64,000 nucleotides of DNA. It comes from Natrialba hulunbeirensis JCM 10989. Its GTDB lineage: Archaea; Halobacteriota; Halobacteria; Halobacteriales; Natrialbaceae. Of this stretch, positions 26,966 through 34,174 are shown piece after piece (the first letter of the stretch is position 1; each line of letters opens with the position of its first letter). Made by a program: the position numbers and the translations under genes. Under the pieces are notes generated by a model, which was not told the origin of the DNA, ran no database searches, and saw nothing but the letters and a program-made list of their open reading frames with translations. The DNA lies in assembly GCF_000337575.1 (NCBI RefSeq), contig NZ_AOIM01000035.1, forward strand, positions 260,678-324,677, read 5' to 3'.

Positions 26966-27898
26966 ATGAGTCACCAGTTGCCGGACGTGCAGGCGTCCTC
27001 GCCGGACGTCACCGTCGGCCTGAGCCAGGTCGGCGTCACCGGTGTCGAAAAGCTCGTCAAGCTCGCCCGGGAGGACAAGCGCCCGATCGTCCTCACCGCC
27101 GAGTTCGAGGTCTTCGTCGACCTCCCCGCCTGGCGCAAGGGCGCGGACATGAGCCGCAACATGGAGGTTATCGACGAGATTCTGGAAGACGCCACGCGCG
27201 AGGAAGCCTACCGCGTCGAGGATGTCTGTGGCGACGCTGCAGAGCGCCTCCTCGAGAAGCACGACTACACGTCGAAGGCACAGGTCTCGATGGAAGCCGA
27301 ATTCATGCGCCGCGAGCAGACACCGGCGAGCGACCGCGAGACCCAGCACACCGTCGATATCATCGCCTCAGCGACGGCGACGGAGGACGGCACGCGCGAA
27401 GAGATTGGTGCGGAAGTGACCGGCATGACCGTCTGTCCGTGCTCGCAGGGGATGTCGGCCGCGCGCGCAAAGCAGACACTCGAGAACCTCGGCGTCGAGG
27501 ACGAGACGATCACGCAGTTCCTGGAGGAAGTGCCACAGCCGGGCCACTCCCAGCGCGGGCACGCGACGCTCACCGTCGAGGCGGGCGGCGACCCCGACGT
27601 GGATCTGAACGACATTATCGACATCGCGCGCGATTCGATGAGCGCGCGGATCTACAACCTGGCCAAGCGCCCCGATGAGGACCACATGACCTACGAGGCA
27701 CACGCGGACGCGAAGTTCGTCGAGGACTGTGTGCGCTCGCTTGCGGAGGGCGTCGTCGACGAGTTCGACCAGTTGCCGGACGATGCAGTCGTGACGATGA
27801 AGCAGTCGAACGACGAGTCGATCCACCAGCACAACGCCCATGCCGAGCGTATCGTCGAGATGGAGACGCTGCGCGAGGAAATCGCGGCCGACGAGTAA
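26966..27898 (+). CDS. mptA: GTP cyclohydrolase MptA (archaeal GTP cyclohydrolase IV)
   Basis: A 310-residue Fe(II)-dependent enzyme that converts GTP to 7,8-dihydroneopterin 2',3'-cyclic phosphate, the first step of archaeal pterin (and methanopterin/folate-like) synthesis. Family landmarks are [14 protein letters not shown], then [20 protein letters not shown], the metal-ligand region [14 protein letters not shown] (about 149-162) and [16 protein letters not shown]. The ATG at 26966 gives [15 protein letters not shown], the usual family start. It faces the TrmB-family gene with only 11 bases between stops. Confidence 0.93.
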   Translation: MSHQLPDVQASSPDVTVGLSQVGVTGVEKLVKLAREDKRPIVLTAEFEVFVDLPAWRKGADMSRNMEVIDEILEDATREEAYRVEDVCGDAAERLLEKHDYTSKAQVSMEAEFMRREQTPASDRETQHTVDIIASATATEDGTREEIGAEVTGMTVCPCSQGMSAARAKQTLENLGVEDETITQFLEEVPQPGHSQRGHATLTVEAGGDPDVDLNDIIDIARDSMSARIYNLAKRPDEDHMTYEAHADAKFVEDCVRSLAEGVVDEFDQLPDDAVVTMKQSNDESIHQHNAHAERIVEMETLREEIAADE

Positions 27899-27909
27899 GC
27901 GAAACGCAG

Positions 27910-28713
27910 CTAGAACGTCAGCGGCTCTGCATCCTCCCATCGCGGCGCGAACTCGTCGTGGACGTTCGCCGCGAACTCGGGATCTTTGAGGTCGATCATG
28001 CCGAACGCGTCGCCCGACGAGAGCGGGTTCGGCACCTGAATACAGACTTCGGCGTCGTCGATGAGGTTGAACGACCCGGTCACTTCTTCGCTCGTGCGTA
28101 CGTCGAAATCATCACGCGCCTGCAGCGTCGAGCGATACCGCTCGCCGACGTTCTGGGAGAGCGAGTTGACCAGTCGGCGCGTCATCAACACGTCGACCGA
28201 GACGCCGCGATCGAGGGCGTCCTCGAGTGTCGCCAGCACGTCGTCGCCGACAGTCTGCATGTCTCGCTGTGGAACGGGGTCTGCGGCGACCATGACGATG
28301 GTCTGATCGGCGGCAGCGAGGCGCTCTAAGAGGAGGTCGATCGTCTCCTCCGGACCGACTGCGGCGGTCCAGAACTGCTCTTCGACCGGATCGGCCGCGT
28401 CGAGTTCGTCAGAGAGGTCGTCGACGATGGATTCGTACTGATCTGCTTTCTCGTCGAGTTCGCGTTTCTTGTCCTCGAGCAGGCGGTCGAGCGCGGTCGA
28501 GGGTTCGACGGCGACGTACTTTTTCGGTCTGCTCGCGGTCTGCGTTCGGACGAGATTGTACTGCTCGATGCTGTTTAACACGTCGTAGATACGGCCCATG
28601 GGAACGTCACTGGCGCGTGACAACTCTTTGGCCGTTGTCGGGCCGGTGTTCAACAGTGCTCGATACGCTCGCGCCTCGTACTCCGAGAGCCCGAGGTCCC
28701 TGAGGCTGGCCAT
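27910..28713 (-). CDS. TrmB family transcriptional regulator
   Basis: A 267-residue regulator. The N-terminal winged helix reads LSEYEARAYRALLNTGPTTA and continues with KELSRASDVPMGRIYDVLNS (about residues 8-47), a textbook TrmB/ArsR-like DNA-binding domain. A coiled-coil linker (LLEDKKRELDEKADQYESIV) follows, then a PLD-like effector domain with no clear sugar-binding tail. TrmB proteins control sugar uptake and central carbon metabolism genes in haloarchaea. Its own target is not clear from the neighbours. Confidence 0.88.
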   Translation of the reverse strand: MASLRDLGLSEYEARAYRALLNTGPTTAKELSRASDVPMGRIYDVLNSIEQYNLVRTQTASRPKKYVAVEPSTALDRLLEDKKRELDEKADQYESIVDDLSDELDAADPVEEQFWTAAVGPEETIDLLLERLAAADQTIVMVAADPVPQRDMQTVGDDVLATLEDALDRGVSVDVLMTRRLVNSLSQNVGERYRSTLQARDDFDVRTSEEVTGSFNLIDDAEVCIQVPNPLSSGDAFGMIDLKDPEFAANVHDEFAPRWEDAEPLTF

Positions 28714-28793
28714 GTACTCACCAATCCGACCGGAGAAACATAAACGCTGTGGTGGTTTGCGATCGAATCGAGCCGGCCCGTTTCAGCCCCCGA

Positions 28794-30482
28794 CTAGTCG
28801 AGAACGGACTGCACTGCCTCGCTCAACTCAGTTGGAGTTTCAGCGACGGCCGAACTGCGCTCGCCGAGGATCACGCGGGCAGTTCCTGTCTCGACTCCGG
28901 GCTCGATATCGACTGTCTCCGCGTCAGGAACAACGACTTTCTCGTGGTCGGCCATCCGCAACGCGGCCCGGTGCAAGTCAGCACCCGGCTCGTCGCCAAC
29001 CGCAATGACGAGCGGCCCCTCGAGTAGCCGCGACGTTGCCGTCGCGTACTGGGCGATCTGGACACCGAACCGATCGCTCGCGCCGGCGAAGGACTCGAGT
29101 ACCTCCCGGGCAACGGTGCGGTACGTTCCGTCACCGGTGAGTGCCGTGAGGTCGAGCAGCGCATCGGCGAGTACGACGTTCGAATCGAGCGGGCGAAGCG
29201 GGTGATCGAGGAGTCCCGCGCCCGTCTCCGGTCCGTCGACGAACGAGTCGTCATCGCGCAACTGATCGATCGTTGCGTCGGCGACGGCGGTCGCGGTCGG
29301 CAAGACGTCTGGGTCGAGAACACTCGCAGCCGTCGTCAGCGCCGAGAGCGTCCGGGCCTGCGTCGCGAGTAACGGCGCGGTTGCACCAGCGCCGCTGGCG
29401 ACGGTGTCGGGATGGGCGTGTGTAACGACACCCTCGTCGATCAACTCGGAGCGGAGCGTCTCGAGTGCACGCGTTGCGTACCGCCGGGCGCGCTCGTCGT
29501 CGGTGTAGGCCGCGTAGGTGGCCAGCCCCTCGATCGCGAGCGCGTTCGGGCCTGCGAGGACGGCGTCGTCGACCGGCGGCTCGGCCGCCGCCTCGCGATC
29601 CGTTGCATCGAGGCCGTGGGCGTCAGTCTCGCCCGGCGCCTGGCTGTTCGCGAAGGCGTCGACGGCGTCGTTCCAGAGTGTCGTCGTCAGGAACTCGACC
29701 GTCCGCGCGGCCGGCTCGCGGTACTCGTCTCTCCCAGTGAGCAGATACGCGTTCGCGAACGCGCGCACGAGCGCGCCGTTCGAATCCAACAGCTTCTCGT
29801 GCTGGAGGCCGGACCAGTCGGGGTCCGTCGCGAAGCGATAGAAGCCGCCGTCGTACTCGTCGAGCAAGTTCGCACTCACCGCGTCGAACGAGCGCAGCGC
29901 CATCTCCCGGTCGCGCTTCAGGGCGAACTCGAGTGCGTCGGGCAGCGGGAACTTCGGTTGCTGGCCCCAGCCGCCTGCGGTCTCGTCGTACGCCTCGGTG
30001 AGTTGGCCGAGCATGGCGGATTCGATGTCCGGCGTGAGCTCTCCGGCGGGTGGGTTGTCCTCGCGCAGCGGACGTGGGACGCGACCGGCACCGCTGCCCT
30101 TCGTGTCCCACATGGTGCGGACGCTGTCGAGGACCTGTCGCATGCCGTCGTGGCCGAGGTAGCCCGCGCCGGTCAGCACCGAGCCGTCGGGTGCCAGAAA
30201 GACAGTCGAGGGGAAGCCGCCCATGTTGTACCGATCGCGCACGCGTGGGCGACGATCGACGTCGACGCGGACGGGTACGAAACTATCGTTGACGTTCGCT
30301 GCAATCCGCGGTTCTGCGTAGGTCTCTTCGTCCATCTCGTGACAGTGGTCACACCACGTCGCAGTGAGCGAGAGCAAGATGGGGAGCTCTGCCTTCGCTG
30401 CCTCGTCGAAGGCCTCCTGGCCCCACTCGCGCCACTCGACGCGCGTTCCGTCGTCGCGGTCACTGCCCATACCGATACCCAT
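28794..30482 (-). CDS. Thioredoxin-domain protein of the YyaL/DUF255 type
   Basis: The protein has 562 residues. The N-terminal thioredoxin-like domain has the motif ATWCDHCHEMDEETYAEP (about residues 42-59) with CDHC as active site, followed by YNMGGFPSTVFLAPDG carrying the cis-Pro. The rest is an alpha/alpha-barrel resembling glycosidases of the six-hairpin class (FPLPDALEFALKRDREMALR and ALVRAFANAYLLTGRDEYRE). Typical YyaL proteins are nearer 650-700 residues, so this is the short haloarchaeal form. A second ATG (30470, MGSDRDDG) is an equally possible start. Function is unproven in the family. Confidence 0.85.
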   Translation of the reverse strand: MGIGMGSDRDDGTRVEWREWGQEAFDEAAKAELPILLSLTATWCDHCHEMDEETYAEPRIAANVNDSFVPVRVDVDRRPRVRDRYNMGGFPSTVFLAPDGSVLTGAGYLGHDGMRQVLDSVRTMWDTKGSGAGRVPRPLREDNPPAGELTPDIESAMLGQLTEAYDETAGGWGQQPKFPLPDALEFALKRDREMALRSFDAVSANLLDEYDGGFYRFATDPDWSGLQHEKLLDSNGALVRAFANAYLLTGRDEYREPAARTVEFLTTTLWNDAVDAFANSQAPGETDAHGLDATDREAAAEPPVDDAVLAGPNALAIEGLATYAAYTDDERARRYATRALETLRSELIDEGVVTHAHPDTVASGAGATAPLLATQARTLSALTTAASVLDPDVLPTATAVADATIDQLRDDDSFVDGPETGAGLLDHPLRPLDSNVVLADALLDLTALTGDGTYRTVAREVLESFAGASDRFGVQIAQYATATSRLLEGPLVIAVGDEPGADLHRAALRMADHEKVVVPDAETVDIEPGVETGTARVILGERSSAVAETPTELSEAVQSVLD

Positions 30483-30605
30483 ACCGGAGGTGGGTGGGTG
30501 ACTGGGGTAAGCCCTTCGTTCGGCCGTGCTAGCCGTCGCAGTGAGCCTGCTCGTCAGGTGTGATGAGAGTAAAGGGTTTTCACCCTTCGCTGGCTATATT
30601 GCGGT

Positions 30606-31283
30606 ATGCTCCGGTGGATCTTCGCGTTGTTGCTCATCCCGTTTCTCGACGCGGTGCTTCTCGCGGTCGTCGTCAGTCAGACGGGCCACATCGGCTGGGT
30701 CGGCATGGTGCTTCTCGTCGTCCTCACCGGCCTCGTCGGGATGCTCCTCGTCCGTGCAGAGGGCCGCAGGACGCTCCGGAAGATGCAGCGCTCGCTCGTC
30801 CAGGGTGAACCGCCGACGAATCAACTCCTCGATGGGGCACTCCTGATCGCAGCCGGCGCGTTCTTGCTCACGCCCGGTCTCGTCACGGACCTCATTGGGT
30901 TCCTGATCGCGATTCCGATCACCCGAATCCCGATCCGAACCGTCCTCAAGCGGTACGTGGTCATCCCCTACGCTGACAAGAAGACCGACGGTCTCGCGAG
31001 CGGAGCCGTCTGGACGTTCGGCTTCCCCGACGACGGCCATCCGGACGCAAGCGGCGCCGGCACAACACAGGAGACCACCGGAACCGGTGTCGGAACCGGC
31101 ACCGCAGGTGGCACGTACGATCTCGGCACCGACGACTACTCGGTAGACACTGGCTCCAGTTCCGAAACGGACGGCGGAAGCAGCCGCGACAGCGCTAGCG
31201 ACGGCACCACGATCGATCTCGGGGCAGGCGAGGAGAGCGAGAATCCGGATGACAGCGACGAAGACAGTCACCACGCGCGGTAG
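30606..31283 (+). CDS. FxsA family membrane protein
   Basis: A 225-residue protein with an FxsA domain in the first 130 residues: four hydrophobic segments, IPFLDAVLLAVVVSQTGHIG near the start and GALLIAAGAFLLTPGLVTDL (about residues 78-97). FxsA in E. coli is a cytoplasmic membrane protein that affects phage F exclusion; its molecular role is unclear. The haloarchaeal version carries an extra C-terminal tail of about 90 Gly/Thr/Asp/Ser-rich residues, likely disordered and cytoplasmic. It is divergent from the YyaL-type gene. Confidence 0.85.
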   Translation: MLRWIFALLLIPFLDAVLLAVVVSQTGHIGWVGMVLLVVLTGLVGMLLVRAEGRRTLRKMQRSLVQGEPPTNQLLDGALLIAAGAFLLTPGLVTDLIGFLIAIPITRIPIRTVLKRYVVIPYADKKTDGLASGAVWTFGFPDDGHPDASGAGTTQETTGTGVGTGTAGGTYDLGTDDYSVDTGSSSETDGGSSRDSASDGTTIDLGAGEESENPDDSDEDSHHAR

Positions 31284-31351
31284 CGCGTCGCACAGGGCAT
31301 GGAGAAAGAAACGCTTAAACATCCCACCGAGCAACTACCGAGTGCAGACGC

Positions 31352-31425
31352 GGGCCAATAGCTCAATCAGGTTGAGCGCCACTCTGATAAGGTGGAGGCT
31401 CTCGGTTCAAATCCGAGTTGGCCCA
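31352..31425 (+). tRNA. tRNA-Ile (GAT)
   Basis: Acceptor GGGCCAA pairs with TTGGCCC, the D stem is GCTC/GAGC, the anticodon stem CCACT pairs with GGTGG and the loop CTGATAA has anticodon GAT. The T arm is CTCGGTTCAAATCCGAG. No intron and no encoded CCA. Its 3' end is duplicated 137 bases downstream. Confidence 0.95.
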
Positions 31426-31682
31426 CTTCTTACGGCGAACAAGCTCGTGAGCCGCAAGCACGTGCTGCCGCGAGGATTTGAATTACGGAAGTCGCAGCCC
31501 GCACAGTGAGCGAAGCGAGCGAGCAGGATCGTCTTCAGGTGGTTCAAATCCGAGTTGGCCCATCCTTTTCCGACGAACAAACTCGTGACCTGAAGATATC
31601 GAATCCGACTCGAGTTGAAATAGAGAAATCGCAGTCGACACAGTGAGCGAAGCGAACGAGCAGAATGGTCTTCAGGTGGTTT
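31404..31682 (+). repeat. 137-base tandem duplication beginning in the T arm of tRNA-Ile
   Basis: Three landmarks recur with the same 137-base offset: the 22-base tRNA 3' end GGTTCAAATCCGAGTTGGCC... (31404 and 31541), GAACAAGCTCGTGA (about 31437 and 31574, one change), and CACAGTGAGCGAAGCGAGCG...GGTCTTCAGGTGGTT-like text (31502 and 31639). The first unit includes the real tRNA 3' end. The second ends in degenerate sequence. No integrase or other gene lies between the units. Confidence 0.8.
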
Positions 31683-31777
31683 GGCTTCGAGTGAGTGCTA
31701 CGGCGTACTGAGTGTCTGGTTGCGCCACTTCGATAGCTGGATACCTGTCGCAGTCGGCCGGCTTCCGAATACTTTTG

Positions 31778-31791
31778 ACTGACTGGTCAGT
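31778..31791. promoter_or_regulatory. Palindromic operator for the TetR-type regulator
   Basis: ACTGAC-TG-GTCAGT is a perfect 6-bp inverted repeat, 17-30 bases before the ATG of the TetR gene, so it covers the space between the expected TATA box and transcription start. TetR/AcrR regulators often bind exactly such TGACTGGTCA-like palindromes in their own promoter, so autorepression is likely. The binding itself is inference. Confidence 0.6.
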
Positions 31792-31807
31792 ACGTTACCG
31801 TACTCGA

Positions 31808-32140
31808 ATGGACGATACGGAACGAACGATTTTCGAAGCGACCAACCGCGTTCTCTGGGAACACGGCTATGCGGACCTGACAATGCAGTACATCGCGGAC
31901 GAATCGGAGTTGAGCAAGGCGACTATTCACTCCCACTACGGCAGCAAGGAGCGTCTCTTTGCGGCATTTCTCACGTCTCTCGACGAGCGGTACTCGGATC
32001 GACTGGACGAAGTCTCTGAGAAGACCGCGCGTGAGCAACTCGAGGAGTTGCTCACGATGCAACTCACAGAGACGGCAGATAACCGTGGTATCGACGACAC
32101 GTCTGCCATCGGTGAGACGCCGTCAGAGGTGACCACCTGA
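31808..32140 (+). CDS. TetR/AcrR family transcriptional regulator, unusually short
   Basis: A protein of only 110 residues. The helix-turn-helix is intact: IFEATNRVLWEHGYADLTMQ, then YIADESELSKATIHSHYGSK and ERLFAAFL match the TetR DNA-binding domain. The ligand-binding C-terminal half, normally bringing the total to about 190 residues, is missing; the protein ends in a polar tail after ELLTMQLTETADN. Its TGA overlaps the ATG of the MATE exporter (TGATG), so the two genes are translationally coupled. The likely role is control of the exporter. The truncation may be natural or the result of a deletion. Confidence 0.8.
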   Translation: MDDTERTIFEATNRVLWEHGYADLTMQYIADESELSKATIHSHYGSKERLFAAFLTSLDERYSDRLDEVSEKTAREQLEELLTMQLTETADNRGIDDTSAIGETPSEVTT

Positions 32141-33642
32141 TGGGGATCAGAAAATCCGTCGACTCGCTGTTCAAGGGACCGGAGGATCTCGATCTCACCT
32201 CGGGTGAGATTGGCCGACCGCTGTTTTACCTTTCGCTGCCGATCATTATCCAGAACCTCTTTCAGGTGCTGTACAACCTGGCTGACACCTTCTGGCTCGG
32301 TCGCCACAGCACGGAGGCGCTGTCTGCGATTACGTTTGCGTTCCCGATCGTCTTCCTGATGATCTCGCTCGCGCTGGGCGTCTCGGTTGCAGGGAGCGTC
32401 CTCGTCGCCCAGCACACCGGGGCGGGCAACGAGAAGCGTGCCGCGTACGCCGCCTCACAGACGATGGCGTATGCGTTCATCATCTCTGTCGTGCTTGGCA
32501 TCCTGGGATACATCTTCGTCGACGATATTACTGCGCTTCTCGGCGTGAACGAGACCGTCGCGCCGCTGGTCGTCGAGTACATGCGCATCTACGCGGTCGG
32601 TCTGTTCGCCGTCTTCGGCTTTGCGGTCTTTATGGCGCTCATGCGCGGCTACGGCGACACGGTGACACCAATGTACGTCATGGCCGGCTCGGTCGTCATC
32701 AATATCCTTCTCGATCCGATTCTCATCTTCGGCTTCGAGGCGAATCCGCTGTTTGGCTTCCTCGGACTCGCTGGGCTCGAGGCGGCGGCACTCGACGCGA
32801 CCGGGTTCGACGGCTGGGGGATTGGCGGCGCTGCGGTCGCAACGGTGTTCTCGCGAGCGGTCGCGCTGGTGATCGGACTCGCCATCCTGTTCCGCGGCAA
32901 TCACGGCGTGCAGATCCGCCTCTCGGAGATGGGGCCGGATCTCGAGTTTGGGCGGACGATCGTCACCATCGGACTCCCGGCCTCCGTCGAGGGTGCGGCC
33001 CGATCGCTCTCTATCACGCTGCTTCTCGTCGTCGTCGCGACCTTCCCGAACGCGGTCAGCGGGGCGTACGGCATCGGGACGCGAATCTTTTCGGTGATCT
33101 TCCTCCCGGCGCTCGCCGTCTCCCAGGGGATCGAGACGATGACCGGCCAGAACATCGGGGCCGAGGAACTGGACCGCGCCGAAGAGACGAACCACTTCGG
33201 GGCGCGTGCCATGCTCGTCCTCCTCACGATCGGTGGCGGACTCATCATGCTCGCCGCGAGACCGATCGCCGGTATCTTCTCACCGGATCCGGCGGTGGTC
33301 GACCACGCCACGACCTTCCTGCGCGTGACCGGGCTCACATTCGGGTTCATCGGCGTCATGCGCGCCTACACCGGTGGCTTCCGCGGTGCCGGTCACACGA
33401 TGATCGCAGCCGTCGTCTCCCTCATAACGCTCGGGTTCATCCGGCTGCCAGTTGCCTGGGTCGCGTCGGGCCCACTCGACGTGATGGGGCTCTGGATCGC
33501 ATTCCCCATCTCGAACATCGTGGGAGGGATCGTTGCGTACCTCTGGTTCAAACGCGACACCTGGCGTGATGGTAACCTGACCGAGAGCGGCCCGTCACCC
33601 GACGGAATCGAATCGAGCGTCGCATCGACCGACGACGATTAA
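32140..33642 (+). CDS. MATE family efflux transporter
   Basis: A 500-residue polytopic protein with about 12 membrane helices in two repeated halves. Family features include GRPLFYLSLPIIIQNLFQVL then YNLADTFWLGRHS at the start (about residues 28-60) and the matching phrase FGRTIVTIGLPASVEGAARS at the start of the second half (about 268-287). MATE proteins exchange cationic drugs or toxins for Na+ or H+. The gene overlaps the TetR-type gene by one base, and the pair forms a regulator-exporter unit. Confidence 0.92.
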   Translation: MGIRKSVDSLFKGPEDLDLTSGEIGRPLFYLSLPIIIQNLFQVLYNLADTFWLGRHSTEALSAITFAFPIVFLMISLALGVSVAGSVLVAQHTGAGNEKRAAYAASQTMAYAFIISVVLGILGYIFVDDITALLGVNETVAPLVVEYMRIYAVGLFAVFGFAVFMALMRGYGDTVTPMYVMAGSVVINILLDPILIFGFEANPLFGFLGLAGLEAAALDATGFDGWGIGGAAVATVFSRAVALVIGLAILFRGNHGVQIRLSEMGPDLEFGRTIVTIGLPASVEGAARSLSITLLLVVVATFPNAVSGAYGIGTRIFSVIFLPALAVSQGIETMTGQNIGAEELDRAEETNHFGARAMLVLLTIGGGLIMLAARPIAGIFSPDPAVVDHATTFLRVTGLTFGFIGVMRAYTGGFRGAGHTMIAAVVSLITLGFIRLPVAWVASGPLDVMGLWIAFPISNIVGGIVAYLWFKRDTWRDGNLTESGPSPDGIESSVASTDDD

Positions 33643-33745
33643 CCACGCCAGTCACGACGATTCCCAGACCAACCAGCCACAATCTCGACACCAGCAGTCG
33701 TCGGCCCTATCGCTGCCGTCCTCACTCTCACCGCGATCCGGATAG

Positions 33746-33829
33746 CTATAGAACAACTGCAACTATTTACACACTGATCGCACAGCAGTCGTGCGATCAG
33801 GTGTGCATTGACTTGCAGTGGCTACTATA
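33746..33829. mobile_element. MITE-like palindromic element, copy 1
   Basis: An 84-base element of the form CTATAG(T)AACAACTGCAACTA...TGACTTGCAGTGGCTACTATA. The ends and the centre (TGATCGCACAG...GTGCGATCA) are inverted repeats, so it can fold into one long hairpin. Near-identical copies are at 46241-46325 and, inverted, 58216-58299. It has no coding capacity. The rest of 33643-34174 is AT-richer and holds no recognisable gene. Confidence 0.8.
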
Positions 33830-34174
33830 TCGACCGGGTACTCGAGTACTGATCACACGAGAGATAATTCGGTGTGAGAGAGTACAGACTACTCTAGGAA
33901 CATATCAGAGTAAATTGTATTTCTCGGAGATGGGGAGGGTCGAGAGGTTCGACTGTGGTGTATACGGGTCAGTGTGGACGTGAGTCGACTTTCTGATGGG
34001 AATAGGGGACAATTAATCGGAGAGCCGCATATAGAGATACTACTCCCAAAACCGCTTTTGAGGATTGTCTGCGTCCGTACTCGAGAGGTATCGATAACTG
34101 AGGACTAAATAGGCAGGTAGCTATGATATTTAGAGCAGGTATCTAGCTAATCCGGTACCAACGGTGAAATCACC

